A stretch of 64,000 nucleotides of DNA from an uncultured Gammaproteobacteria bacterium (GTDB lineage: Bacteria > Pseudomonadota > Gammaproteobacteria > Steroidobacterales > XN24), in the NCBI GenBank assembly GCA_947259915.1, contig CAMYOC010000048.1, forward strand, positions 62,001 to 126,000, read 5' to 3'. Positions 8,520 through 23,539 of the stretch are shown piece by piece (within the stretch, counting starts at the first letter, position 1; each line of letters opens with the position of its first letter). A model generated the notes under the pieces. The model did not search any database. It saw only the letters and a program-made list of their open reading frames with translations, and had not been told where the DNA came from. The translations under genes were made by a program, and so were the position numbers.

Positions 8520-8926
8520 ATAGAACAGCGGTCTACGAGGGGGGCTGTCTTTGCGGCGCCATTCGCTATCGCGTCAGCGGCTCATGCTCGCCGCCGGCTC
8601 TGTGCCATTGCCAAAGCTGCCGCCGCGCAACCGGCGCCCCGGTCGTGGCCTGGGTCACCTTCCCCGAAGACGCCGTGAGCCTGCTCCAGGGCGAACCGGC
8701 ACGCTGGGACTCTTCGCCCGGAGTCACCCGGGCGTTTTGCGCGCGCTGCGGCACGCCCCTGAGTTATCGGCATGCGGATTATCCGGACTCTGTGGACCTG
8801 ACGGTGTGTAGCTTTGATCAGCCCGAGGCGTTCCCGCCCGCCGACAACATCTGGCTGGAACACCGCGTCGCCTGGATGGCGGACAGCGACCGGCTGCCGG
8901 GCCACCCCAGGAACCGTCAAGGCTAG
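8516..8926 (+). CDS. GFA/CENP-V family zinc protein
   Basis: This 136-residue protein has the zinc-binding Cys pattern of the GFA (glutathione-dependent formaldehyde-activating) fold: GGCLCGAIRYRV, CHCQSCRRATGAP and FCARCGTPLSYR. The biochemical role of most members is unsettled despite the family name. It starts within the ATGA overlap with the F420-reductase-like gene, so the two are translationally coupled. Confidence 0.9.
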   Translation: MNRTAVYEGGCLCGAIRYRVSGSCSPPALCHCQSCRRATGAPVVAWVTFPEDAVSLLQGEPARWDSSPGVTRAFCARCGTPLSYRHADYPDSVDLTVCSFDQPEAFPPADNIWLEHRVAWMADSDRLPGHPRNRQG

Positions 8927-8935
8927 AATAGCGCC

Positions 8936-9541
8936 ATGGCAAGATTGTCTCGATGGATCGTGCTGGCATTGCTGCTGCAGCCAATAGGGCTTGTGGCCGC
9001 GGCGTTTCCCGGCTTTGCCGTTGCCACGCCTGCGGGCGAAGCGTGGCGCCAGGTCCAACACAACGCCGTGTCGATCGTGTGGATGCGCCGTACCCCGGAC
9101 AGCGCAAGCAGCTTCGGCGCCGCCGTCCTCACCTCGCGGCTCAACACCCGTTTCGAGGATGACGACAGCTTCCTCGACTGGGTCCGGCGCAGCAAAAGCG
9201 CCAACCCGGATCCCGAGCAGTTTGCAGTGCGCGAATCAAGCTATGCCCTCGACCCGGCCATCGCGGAGCGCTGTGTCCGCTATCGGACGCTGATCGAGGT
9301 GCTACCTGCAAGCACGCTGCTGGAAGTCGCGGGTCTCGCCTGTCTGCATCCGGACGAACCCGGTCGTTATTTTGATGTGCAGTATTCGGCGCGGTATCCG
9401 CTCGGCGGAAAGCTCGCTGATGATCTCGCCAACGAAGGGGCGGCATTTGTCGACAGTTTCCGCTTCAACGCGGGACCCGCCGACGGCGACTGGTCGCTGG
9501 GGAGCGGAGCCCCGGTGGAGAGCCGGCGAGATGCCGCCTAG
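8936..9541 (+). CDS. Secreted protein of unknown function
   Basis: This 201-residue protein has a signal peptide of about 23 residues (LALLLQPIGLVAAA). The mature part contains two Cys (in RCVRYR and LACLHP) that could form a disulfide. It ends in ANEGAAFVDSFRF, which resembles the end of proteins built to report or bind at the envelope, but I do not recognise the family. It starts nine bases after the GFA gene and is probably part of the same transcript. Confidence 0.7.
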   Translation: MARLSRWIVLALLLQPIGLVAAAFPGFAVATPAGEAWRQVQHNAVSIVWMRRTPDSASSFGAAVLTSRLNTRFEDDDSFLDWVRRSKSANPDPEQFAVRESSYALDPAIAERCVRYRTLIEVLPASTLLEVAGLACLHPDEPGRYFDVQYSARYPLGGKLADDLANEGAAFVDSFRFNAGPADGDWSLGSGAPVESRRDAA

Positions 9542-9613
9542 GCATCAGTCTGGTCAACCGGACACCGGCGCCGGCCGTTGCATCATTAGACGCAGGATAA
9601 TCAGAGGGCGCAG

Positions 9614-10036
9614 ATGATGCAGCGACTCCCGCTTTATGCCGTCCTGGTGGCTTTGGTGATCGCGGGCTGCGCCAGCGATCGCGTCCCCGGTCCTTTTGTC
9701 GGTGCCGGCGAGCCCCATGCCATTCTCGATTTCCGTGCACCACCGCCGGGCGGCGATCTGACCCCCGCGTTCCTGATTGCCATCGACGATATCATCGGCC
9801 CCGCGGGCCAGAATCGCAGCAGCTACTGGGTGCGGCCAGGCGAGCATGAAATCAAGATCGGCGGCGAGTCGCTGGCAACGGAAAAGGTCGGTCTGCCGCC
9901 GCGCAGGGATTTCCCGTGGAACAAGACCATGACGTTCGAGGCAGGCAAACGATATTTCATCGCCGTCCGCTGGCGCAGCAATCGTAGCAACGACTGGGAG
10001 CCCTATGTCTGGAAGGTACAGGATCTGGGTGACTAG
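9614..10036 (+). CDS. Small lipoprotein of unknown function
   Basis: This 140-residue protein has a signal sequence with lipobox VIAGC (Cys19) and a mature beta-rich region including WVRPGEHEIKI and KRYFIAVRWRSN. That pattern is common in small envelope lipoproteins with a PEGA-like or Ig-like strand order (a ligand-free beta sandwich). The function is unknown. It is convergent with gltD, with 54 bases between the stop codons. Confidence 0.75.
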   Translation: MMQRLPLYAVLVALVIAGCASDRVPGPFVGAGEPHAILDFRAPPPGGDLTPAFLIAIDDIIGPAGQNRSSYWVRPGEHEIKIGGESLATEKVGLPPRRDFPWNKTMTFEAGKRYFIAVRWRSNRSNDWEPYVWKVQDLGD

Positions 10037-10090
10037 GGGCTGAGGACGGCCGGGGCGCAATGTTGCCCGGTCATGCGGTCTGCGTTGAGT

Positions 10091-15974
<5,884 letters not shown>

Positions 15975-16151
15975 CAGTTCCCCGCGCCGGTCCCCAGCGG
16001 AACCGGCTATAGTTCTCAGATCCTCCACAGGGTTTGCCAGCGCGCCCGTGACTCCGCCAAGGCACTGTTTTTATTAGGATAGTCCCGGCGGGCGCGGCAT
16101 CATGTTGGATGCCATCGCCTACTGACTATAAATCACATAGGGGTGCGGCGG

Positions 16152-16637
16152 TCAATTCCATTGTTGACTTCGCCATTGTGCCCGGGTCACCCGCCAGTCA
16201 TCGTCTTCAAGCCGCAGATCCAGCCGCATCCACAGGCGCTCGCCGTCAAGGTCGAGCGGCGCCGATGACGCCTTATCCCGCGCGACGACAAACACCTGCA
16301 TGTTCGCGCTGGCCAACTCATCGGAAATCAGCGTAACCTCGAGTCCCCGGACCAGCACCACGCTGTCCGGATAACGCGCAAACAACGTCCGCAGCAGGAA
16401 ACCCATCTTGCGGCGGTCGCGGCCATCGATGTCGTGGTAGTCAGTTGAGAGCACGGTGAGCAGACCGTCCACGTCACCGGCTGCGCCCGCATCCTGCGCC
16501 TGCTGCACGAGGTTCTCGATCGCCTGCTCCGGTGGCGGTGCGTCGGGGCCACAGGCGGTGAGCGACAGAGCGAGCAAAATCAGGGTAAGGAAGAAATCCG
16601 CGAGCCTAGTTCGCCCGCCGTTGAGTGAGATAGACAC
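16152..16637 (-). CDS. Lipoprotein with NTF2-like domain
   Basis: This 161-residue protein has a hydrophobic signal and lipobox (LSLTAC, Cys near residue 26), then a helix-rich start (AIENLVQQAQDAGAAGDVDGLL) and a C-terminal beta sheet ending in DDWRVTRAQWRSQQW. This is the order of an NTF2/SnoaL-like sandwich. I chose GTG at 16635-16637 because it places the signal peptide directly at the N terminus; no ATG is available there. The start overlaps the end of hspQ by 32 bases, so the two are probably coupled. Confidence 0.7.
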   Translation of the reverse strand: MSISLNGGRTRLADFFLTLILLALSLTACGPDAPPPEQAIENLVQQAQDAGAAGDVDGLLTVLSTDYHDIDGRDRRKMGFLLRTLFARYPDSVVLVRGLEVTLISDELASANMQVFVVARDKASSAPLDLDGERLWMRLDLRLEDDDWRVTRAQWRSQQWN

Positions 16638-16947
16638 CGTCGCGAAAATCCTCGAAGTAGAGCCAGAGCAAGGGATGCCGGATCCGCTCGCCGGAATCGT
16701 CAGCCAGCAGCTTGTCCTGGGCGACGTAGGTTTCGTGGGCGGACCCGTCGCGCAGCACCCGGTACCACGGCTGGGTCTTCGGCGAGGCGGAGATCGCAAT
16801 CTCCTCATGCCAGGCGTCCGTCTCGGTGAATTCCGGATCCACATCCACGACCACGCCACGATATCTGAACTGCTGATGCACGACCAGCTGTCCGACATGG
16901 AAGAGTGACTCGTGGACCAGATTTGGCATGACATGTAACGCCCGCAT
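16606..16947 (-). CDS. hspQ: Heat shock protein HspQ (YccV-type)
   Basis: This 113-residue protein matches HspQ: a start with FHVGQLVVHQQFRYRGVVVDVDPEF, the PWYRVLRDGS...TYVAQDKL strand block and a C-terminal IRHPLLWLYFEDF segment. HspQ is a small SH3-like protein that binds hemimethylated DNA and in enterics acts as a specificity factor for Lon protease. The first ATG at 16947 is used here; a second ATG six codons in (16929) is equally possible, and neither has a clear ribosome binding site. Confidence 0.85.
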   Translation of the reverse strand: MRALHVMPNLVHESLFHVGQLVVHQQFRYRGVVVDVDPEFTETDAWHEEIAISASPKTQPWYRVLRDGSAHETYVAQDKLLADDSGERIRHPLLWLYFEDFRDGVYLTQRRAN

Positions 16948-17030
16948 GCTCAGGAGTATAGTCGGCGTACGCGGCCGCGATGATGCGGAACAGCCGCGGT
17001 GTCATAACGATAAATCCCGGAAACAGAGCA

Positions 17031-17648
17031 ATGACGGAAGAGAACCTGCCAAAAAAAATCAGAGGATTCTGGTTCGGCGACACGATTGCGGATCCGTCCG
17101 CAATCGGCGCCCGTATGGGCTTCTGGTTTGGTACCGATGCAGACCGCGATGCGCAGATCAAGACCGATTGGCTGCAGATCACCGAGGATGCGCTTGCCGG
17201 ACGTCTCGATCCGATGGGATCGACGCCATTTGGCCGTCTTGCTCTTATCCTGCTGCTCGACCAGTTCCCGCGCATCGTGTTTCGCGGCTCGGCGCGGGCA
17301 TTCGAAAAAGACGGCCGTGCCCGCTATCTGATGCGCGACGGCATGAGTCTGCAGATGGATCTGGCCCTGTCGCCGATCGAGCGCTGTTTCTTCTATATGC
17401 CGCTACAACATTCGGAATTTCTGGAAGACCAGGAGAGCGCGGTATCCCGTTACCAGCAGCTGGTCAGCGAAGTCTCGCTGGACCAGCGAAGCGTATTCCA
17501 GTCGTTTCTCGACTATGCGGCGCTGCACCGGGACATCGTCGCCCGTTTCGGACGCTTCCCGCATCGCAATGCCACGCTCAACCGGCTGAGCACGAGCGAA
17601 GAACGGACCTATCTCGCCGGTAACGCGCCGCGCTTTGGTCAGGGCTGA
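17031..17648 (+). CDS. DUF924 family protein
   Basis: This 205-residue protein matches the DUF924 (COG3803) family, with the conserved blocks FWFG near the start, LILLLDQFPRIVFRG, FFYMPLQHSE and FGRFPHRNATL. These helical proteins resemble TPR folds, but their function is not established. I chose ATG 17031 (MTEENLPKKIRGFWFG), as it gives the family's usual distance to FWFG; the frame is open upstream. Confidence 0.9.
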   Translation: MTEENLPKKIRGFWFGDTIADPSAIGARMGFWFGTDADRDAQIKTDWLQITEDALAGRLDPMGSTPFGRLALILLLDQFPRIVFRGSARAFEKDGRARYLMRDGMSLQMDLALSPIERCFFYMPLQHSEFLEDQESAVSRYQQLVSEVSLDQRSVFQSFLDYAALHRDIVARFGRFPHRNATLNRLSTSEERTYLAGNAPRFGQG

Positions 17649-17653
17649 GCGAC

Positions 17654-19459
17654 TCAGTCCGCGCGCTGTTCAGTCACCCACTGCGCACTCAGCCGGCGGA
17701 GGATATCCAGCGGCACCTCGCCGCTGAGCAAGACCATGTCATGCCATTGGCGCAGATCAAATCGATCGCCGAGCGTCGTCTGCGCTTCGGCGCGCAGCAT
17801 CCGCAACTCCAGCTGCCCCATCTTGTAGGACAGCGCCTGACCGGGGTAGACGATATAGCGCTCTACCTCCGGGATCACTTCCAGTTCCGGCAGTGAGGAA
17901 TTCTCGAGCATGTAATCGATGGCCTGTTGCCGGGTCCAGCCCATCCGGTGGATGCCGGTATCCACCACCAGCCGCAGCGCGCGCAGCATCTCGTCGTTGA
18001 GTTTGCCGAAGTATTGATAGGGATCGCCGAACATCTCCATCTCGATGCCGAGATCTTCCGAATACAGCGCCCAACCCTCGGTGTAGGCGGTGACACCCCC
18101 GAAACGGCGGAACCGGGGCAGACCGGTATTCTCCTGGTTCAGCGCGCTCTGAAAATGATGCCCGGGTGATGCCTCATGGAGGAACAGGGTCACCATGCCC
18201 CAGCGCGGCAGCCGGGCGATATCGTAAGTATTCAGATAGAACACCCCGGGTCGCGAGCCGTCCAGCGACGGCGGCTGGTAGGAGGCGCTGGCCGCGGAAT
18301 TCGCCCGGAAAGCCTCCACCGGCCGGATCTCGAAACCGGCCTTGGGGAACACCGAGAAGTACTCCGGTAACACCTCGTCGACCCTGGCCTCTACACCGCG
18401 ATAATCCCGCAGCGCGTCTTCGCCGTCGCTCCAGAAGAACGACGGATCCGAGCCGAGATGTTCGAAGAAGGCGCTCAGGTCGCCGTCAAAGCCGACCTGC
18501 CGGCGTACCTGATCCATCTCGCCGAGGATACGCTCGACCTCGCTCAAACCGATCTCGTGAATCTGCTCCGGGCTGAGATCGGTGGTGGTGTGATAACGCA
18601 CCAGGAAGTCATACCAGCCTGTGCCACCTGGCAGCTCGGAATAGCCGATGCTGAGCCGGGCAGCAGCCAGGTATTCGAGGGCCATGTAGTCGCGCAAGCG
18701 ACGATAGGCCGGCACCACCTGGCCCATGACGGCGGCACGATAAGCCGTAGTCAGGCGCTCGCGATCCGCGGCCGTCACTGGCTCTGGAAATTGCTCCAGC
18801 GGCCCGTAGAAGATGCTGTCCTCCGGGTCCACCACCACGTGGTACGACAGCTGCGGTATGAGGCGCTCCACCGCGACCCGTGGCAGCACGATACCGCGCA
18901 GCACACCCTCGCGCAGGTTGGCGATGGCAACGTCGACCTGCTCGCTGAAATCACCCATCCGCGCGAGAAAATTGTCGTAGTCCAGGGCGTTTCTGAATGG
19001 CTGGATACCCTCACCCGAACCCATCTCCGCAAACGCGCTGGTAAAGGAATGCATCTGGTCCAGCGGCATCAGATAGCCGGGGTAGCGCAGACCCTCCAGT
19101 TCCAGTTCCCGGAAGCGAACAAACAGTTCCCGGCTCAGCCGGTCTGCAGCCTCGAGCGTCGCCGGATCGATAGCGTGGACAAGATCGAGGTAGCGCTGCG
19201 ACTGCGCCTTCAGGCTGGCCCGGTATTCCGGGCCGAAGGAGATCTCCAGGCGATCGTCATAGCGGTGATCGCCAAGCGCAGTGGCGAAGGTCGGGTTCAG
19301 CGCGAGCAGCTCCTCGAAATACTGCTCGAACACTTCGTGCAGAACCTGGCCGTTGTCTGCGACCGGTGCGATGGCGGTGCTCGGGGCCGGTTCACGACCG
19401 CAGGCGATCAGCAGCAGGATCAGACCCGACGACCCAATCAAGCGACATAGTCTACTCAC
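17654..19459 (-). CDS. DUF885 family lipoprotein (probable metallopeptidase)
   Basis: This 601-residue protein has a lipobox (LLLIAC, Cys near residue 22) and then the DUF885 domain through to the end. The HEASPGHHFQ motif near residue 435 resembles a metallopeptidase zinc site (HExxxGHH). It also has RMGWTRQQAIDYM and the closing YPGQALSYKMGQLELR block typical of the family. It is probably anchored to a membrane facing the periplasm. GTG at 19457-19459 with AGAGGT upstream places the signal peptide at the N terminus; the longer frame upstream runs through the MATE gene and is a shadow. Confidence 0.88.
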   Translation of the reverse strand: MSRLCRLIGSSGLILLLIACGREPAPSTAIAPVADNGQVLHEVFEQYFEELLALNPTFATALGDHRYDDRLEISFGPEYRASLKAQSQRYLDLVHAIDPATLEAADRLSRELFVRFRELELEGLRYPGYLMPLDQMHSFTSAFAEMGSGEGIQPFRNALDYDNFLARMGDFSEQVDVAIANLREGVLRGIVLPRVAVERLIPQLSYHVVVDPEDSIFYGPLEQFPEPVTAADRERLTTAYRAAVMGQVVPAYRRLRDYMALEYLAAARLSIGYSELPGGTGWYDFLVRYHTTTDLSPEQIHEIGLSEVERILGEMDQVRRQVGFDGDLSAFFEHLGSDPSFFWSDGEDALRDYRGVEARVDEVLPEYFSVFPKAGFEIRPVEAFRANSAASASYQPPSLDGSRPGVFYLNTYDIARLPRWGMVTLFLHEASPGHHFQSALNQENTGLPRFRRFGGVTAYTEGWALYSEDLGIEMEMFGDPYQYFGKLNDEMLRALRLVVDTGIHRMGWTRQQAIDYMLENSSLPELEVIPEVERYIVYPGQALSYKMGQLELRMLRAEAQTTLGDRFDLRQWHDMVLLSGEVPLDILRRLSAQWVTEQRAD

Positions 19460-19545
19460 GGATATACCTCTGGCCGGCGCCAACCCGGCCTGTTTATCGG
19501 GTGCCCGCCGTGGCGGACCGTATCGCCACGCGGTGGGGCGTCGGA

Positions 19546-20910
19546 TTATACCGCCGCAGGTCGAAGCCGCCGTCGGGCGATGGCGAAAAACCGCAGATTG
19601 AGAAACACCGCGGTCAGGGACAGCCCGAGGATCAGCGCGATCCATACCGCCTGGGGTCCCATTCCCTTTTTTACGCCCAGGTACCAGGCCAGCGGAAACG
19701 CGGCCAGCCAGTAACATCCGAAATTGATCAACATCGGGATGCGCGTGTCCTTGAACCCACGCAAGGCGCCCGCGGCGCCGACCTGCAGCCCATCGGAGAC
19801 CTGGAAGATCATGGCCATGGTCAGCAGCGAGACTGCGAGCGGCAGCACCTCGCTGTCGCCGGTGTAGAACGCGGCGATTTCCGCACGGAACAGCAGCAAC
19901 ATCAGCGCCGACAGCATCATCAGACCACCGCACATGACGATACCGATCACGCCGATGTGGCGGGCCAGTTCCGGCTCGCCGCGTCCAAGGGCATGGCCGA
20001 CGCGGATAGTCAGAGCCGAATGCACGGCCAGCGGCACCATAAACATGGTCGCGGCAAAATTCATCGCGATCTGGTGCGCGGCGACCGCGGTCGCGCCCAG
20101 GGTCGCCATCAGCACCGCGACCGCGCTGAACAGACCCGCTTCCGAGACGATGCTGACAGCAATCGGCAGACCCAGGCCGAGCAGGTCCCGCAAGCGGGCC
20201 GCGTTCGGTGGTTCGAATCCTGCCGCCAGCGCGAACGGCCGGTAGTGCTTTTGCGTGGCGACATAAACCGCCATCAACCCGAACATGGCCCACATGGACA
20301 GCGCGCTGGCGACGCCACAGCCGACCGCACCCATGGCCGGAAACCCCAGTTTGCCGTACATAAAGACCCAGTTGCCAAAGACGTTGACCACCAGACCGAG
20401 GAGCGCCGCGTACATGATCGGCCGCGTCCAGCCGACACCTTCACTCATAAAGCGCAGACTCAGATAGGCATACATGGCCGGCAGCCCCCAGGCGATGGCA
20501 TCGAGATAGCCTGCGGTCAAGGGGATCACCGAGGGATCGACGCCCACGGCATGCAATACCGGTCCGGCTTGAGCCAGCATCAACATGGCCAAGAGCGCCA
20601 GCGCCTGGCTTAGCCAGAGACACTGCCGCATGTAGACGCCGACATCCGCATTACGGCCGGCGCCGAAGGCATGGGCCGCGGTCGGACTCATCGCCATCAG
20701 GGCGCCGAGGCCGAACAAGAACACGACCATCCATACGCTGCTACCCACCGCAACCGAGGCCAGATCCCGGGTGCCCAGCCGCCCCGCCATCACCGTGTCG
20801 GCGAAGCCCATGCCGGCGATCGCCAGATTGTTGGCGATCAACGGCCCGGCGAGAACCAGCAGGCGGATGCCGTGGCCCAGGGCAGATTGTTGATGACGTT
20901 TGCCGGGCAT
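19546..20910 (-). CDS. MATE family efflux transporter
   Basis: This 454-residue integral membrane protein has about 12 hydrophobic helices. It has the NorM-type start LAGPLIANNLAIAGMGFADTVMAGRLG and the mid-protein repeat AAHQIAMNFAATMFMVPLAVHSALTIRVGHALG. MATE proteins export cationic drugs or metabolites using sodium or proton gradients; the substrate cannot be read from sequence. I chose the ATG at 20910 (MPGKRHQQS), which gives the normal length. It is divergent from the AGCS symporter gene. Confidence 0.93.
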   Translation of the reverse strand: MPGKRHQQSALGHGIRLLVLAGPLIANNLAIAGMGFADTVMAGRLGTRDLASVAVGSSVWMVVFLFGLGALMAMSPTAAHAFGAGRNADVGVYMRQCLWLSQALALLAMLMLAQAGPVLHAVGVDPSVIPLTAGYLDAIAWGLPAMYAYLSLRFMSEGVGWTRPIMYAALLGLVVNVFGNWVFMYGKLGFPAMGAVGCGVASALSMWAMFGLMAVYVATQKHYRPFALAAGFEPPNAARLRDLLGLGLPIAVSIVSEAGLFSAVAVLMATLGATAVAAHQIAMNFAATMFMVPLAVHSALTIRVGHALGRGEPELARHIGVIGIVMCGGLMMLSALMLLLFRAEIAAFYTGDSEVLPLAVSLLTMAMIFQVSDGLQVGAAGALRGFKDTRIPMLINFGCYWLAAFPLAWYLGVKKGMGPQAVWIALILGLSLTAVFLNLRFFAIARRRLRPAAV

Positions 20911-21047
20911 GAATCGAGGGCCTCGGTGGAGAGGCGCGATTCTACTGTGGCGGCGGGCAACCTTGCCAAGGTTCCGGGCAGGCTCCATCATGACCGCGGC
21001 TACGGACCTGCCGGCCACGGCCCCAACCCCGGATCAGACGGAGCCTC

Positions 21048-22772
21048 ATGGAAAGTCTCAACAGCATCATGTCCGCCATCAACGGGGTGCTCTGGCACAA
21101 CGCGGTCCTGCTCATCGTCCTCGGTACCGGGATCCTGTTCACGCTATGGAGCGGATTCTCGCAGTTCCGCGCCGTCAGCCACGGTACCCACGTGCTGCGG
21201 GGGCGCTATGACGATGCCGCGGACCCCGGTGCGATCAACCACTTCCAGGCACTGTCTGCGGCGCTGTCAGCGACGGTCGGGCTGGGCAACATCGGTGGCG
21301 TGGCGCTGGCCATCGCGCTCGGCGGTCCGGGCGCCGTGTTCTGGATGTGGGTGGTCGGTTTCTTCGGCATGGCGCTCAAGCTGACCGAAGTCACGCTGTC
21401 CATGCTCTACCGCAACACGGATGATCCGGACAATCCCCACGGCGGGCCGATGTGGGTAGCCAGCAAGGGCCTCGCACGGCTCGATCCCAGACTCGCCGGC
21501 GCAGGCAAAATTATCGGCGGGATCTTCTGCGTCACCCTGCTGGTGTCCACCGCCACCGGTGGCAACATGTTCCAGGCCTGGAACGTCGCCGAGATCACTC
21601 ACAGTTACTTCGGCATCCCCGGTATTGCCACCGGCATCGTGCTGGCCATCCTCGTGGGGATGGTGATCATCGGTGGCATCAAGCGCATCGGCGCGGTCGC
21701 CGGCCGTCTGGTGCCGATCATGGTGGCGCTCTATCTGATGGCGGGAATCTATGTGCTGGTGGTAAATGCCAGCGTCCTGCCAGGGGTGCTCAAACTCATC
21801 GTCGTCTCCGCGTTCAATCCCAGTGAAGCGGGTGGTGCTTTCCTCGGCGGCACCATGGGTTACGCATTCCTGTTCGGCATGAAGCGGGCGCTGTTCTCCA
21901 ACGAGGCCGGTCAGGGCTCCTCACCCATCGCTCATTCCGCGGCCAAGACCCGAGAGCCGGTCCGCGAGGCCGTGGTCGCGGCGATGGAGCCGCTGATCGA
22001 CACCCTGATCGTCTGCACCTTCACCGCGTTGGTCATCCTGTCGACCGGGGTGTGGAACCGCAGCGGCGACAGCGAGTTCGGCATCGCGCCGGAATTCCTG
22101 CGCAGCGAGTCGGGGCAATGGACGCTGGAATCGGTACCGGCGCCGCTGCGGCCAGATGCAGAATGGCATGATGGCGAAACCGTATTCATGATCGTCGAAG
22201 CTCACGACAACGAGCAGTCGGGTAATCAGCTACACAAGATCTTCGGCGCGATCTCGGCCGCTCCGAACAGCCGGCCGTTTATCGAATGGGGCGTATTCGA
22301 CAGTCCGCTCGAGCCGCGGCTGCTGCATTCCCGGTTGTTTATCGACTATCCCGGCGCATCTCTGACCGCCCGCGCCTTCGACACGGTACAAGATGGCCTC
22401 GGCAAATGGCTGGTGACCCTCGCGGCATGGATGTTCGCCCTCTCCACCATGATCTCGTGGAGCTACTACGGTGAGCAGGGCATGATCTATCTGGCCGGAG
22501 AACGATCGGTGATGCCCTACAAGCTGGTCTATTGCGGACTCATCGTTGTGGCCACCGCGGGTCTGATCACAACCGACGCGGAGCTGGACAATCTGACCGG
22601 TATCGGCACCGGGGTGATGTTGTTCGCCAACATCCCGATCATGTGGATCTTCGGCCGCCAGGCCATGCGCGCGTACAAGGAATACATGAACCGGCTCAGG
22701 TCCGGACGCATGGGTCCCGGTCACGAGCCACCGAGTCTGGAGGACCTGATCAGCGGTCGCGACGTGGCCTGA
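21048..22772 (+). CDS. AGCS family sodium:amino acid symporter
   Basis: This 574-residue protein belongs to the alanine/glycine:cation symporter family. The signature block NHFQALSAALSATVGLGNIGGVA is at about residues 65-87, followed by GPGAVFWMW and the SNEAGQGSSPIAHSAA motif. Family members usually have about 450-500 residues. This one carries an extra polar segment of roughly 110 residues (about 335-448) before the last helices, which begin at LGKWLVTLAAWMFALSTMISWSYYGE. The transported amino acid is probably alanine or glycine but cannot be fixed. Confidence 0.92.
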   Translation: MESLNSIMSAINGVLWHNAVLLIVLGTGILFTLWSGFSQFRAVSHGTHVLRGRYDDAADPGAINHFQALSAALSATVGLGNIGGVALAIALGGPGAVFWMWVVGFFGMALKLTEVTLSMLYRNTDDPDNPHGGPMWVASKGLARLDPRLAGAGKIIGGIFCVTLLVSTATGGNMFQAWNVAEITHSYFGIPGIATGIVLAILVGMVIIGGIKRIGAVAGRLVPIMVALYLMAGIYVLVVNASVLPGVLKLIVVSAFNPSEAGGAFLGGTMGYAFLFGMKRALFSNEAGQGSSPIAHSAAKTREPVREAVVAAMEPLIDTLIVCTFTALVILSTGVWNRSGDSEFGIAPEFLRSESGQWTLESVPAPLRPDAEWHDGETVFMIVEAHDNEQSGNQLHKIFGAISAAPNSRPFIEWGVFDSPLEPRLLHSRLFIDYPGASLTARAFDTVQDGLGKWLVTLAAWMFALSTMISWSYYGEQGMIYLAGERSVMPYKLVYCGLIVVATAGLITTDAELDNLTGIGTGVMLFANIPIMWIFGRQAMRAYKEYMNRLRSGRMGPGHEPPSLEDLISGRDVA

Positions 22773-22784
22773 GTCTGACCCTGC

Positions 22785-23204
22785 TCAACGGTGGTCGTGT
22801 TTGAATTGCATATAGGCGATGCCAGGTGCCAGCACCACCCGCCAGGCCAGTTCCACTTCCTCATTAAACTCGAGGTCGAATTCCCGCGCTGTTGCAATGA
22901 GGCTTTCGAGCCATAGATCGTAGAGTTCGGGACTGATATCCCGATCCCAGCGGCTGTGCCGGAACGCGGTCCGGCGCAGATGTTCATTGGCCGCGCGACT
23001 GGTGGAGAAATCGGTCATCTCCTGCAGTGAGCGTCCCAGCATCTGCTTCTGCCGTTCCATGTCGACGTCGCGGAAATGCAGCGCAACGTCCGGCGAGGAC
23101 TCGAGAAAGAGCTCGTAAAAGCGCGTCAGGAAGTCATGCTGCTGCGTCTCGCCGCCGGTCGCCCGGTACAGGCTGTCGAGGAAAAATCCGAGATAATTTT
23201 TCAC
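22785..23204 (-). CDS. Globin-like protein
   Basis: This 139-residue protein has the globin helix pattern: FYELFLESSPDVALHFRDVDMERQKQML (helices B-E) and candidate proximal His75 or His83 in NEHLRRTAFRHSRW, then a WLESLIATAREF helix. It resembles bacterial globins of the type linked to sensing or oxygen/NO handling rather than a flavohaemoglobin, because no reductase domain is attached. It is the last of three genes joined by 4-base overlaps. Confidence 0.78.
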   Translation of the reverse strand: MKNYLGFFLDSLYRATGGETQQHDFLTRFYELFLESSPDVALHFRDVDMERQKQMLGRSLQEMTDFSTSRAANEHLRRTAFRHSRWDRDISPELYDLWLESLIATAREFDLEFNEEVELAWRVVLAPGIAYMQFKHDHR

Positions 23205-23539
23205 GCCGCCGCGTGCGCCTCGTCGCTACGCCAGCAGCTGCCGCTGACTCTTATCCGCACGACCTGGCGACTGGGGACCCAGCGCACCACACGATCCTGA
23301 CCCGCGTCCACCGATATCTTGCGCTGCCGGGCGATCTCCGGCCCATTCCTGAACGTCAGATCGCAGCGGATCTCGCCGTCTTCGTAGTTCCTCACTCGCA
23401 GCACCACCGCTTCGTCCACGTCGACGCGGACGATATCCACCTCAAGACCTTCGGTATTGACATCGAATTCCACCGGAAACGCCGCCGCCACAGCGCTCAG
23501 CAGCAGTCCGGACACGATGGCCACCTTACGCACTGTCAT
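23201..23539 (-). CDS. Small secreted protein in the globin operon
   Basis: This 112-residue protein has a signal peptide (VAIVSGLLLSAVAAA). The mature domain is beta-rich with two Cys, one in GEIRCDLTF and one in VSGSCWRS, probably a disulfide, suggesting an Ig-like periplasmic domain. I do not recognise the family. It overlaps the genes on both sides by four bases, so its expression is tied to the globin and the membrane-associated protein. Confidence 0.72.
   Translation of the reverse strand: MTVRKVAIVSGLLLSAVAAAFPVEFDVNTEGLEVDIVRVDVDEAVVLRVRNYEDGEIRCDLTFRNGPEIARQRKISVDAGQDRVVRWVPSRQVVRIRVSGSCWRSDEAHAAA

Noticed and set aside
19460-20293. An N-terminal extension fusing the DUF885 protein to the MATE region
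   Set aside because: The extension reads the MATE gene in the wrong frame; a GTG with a ribosome site and a signal peptide marks the real DUF885 start.
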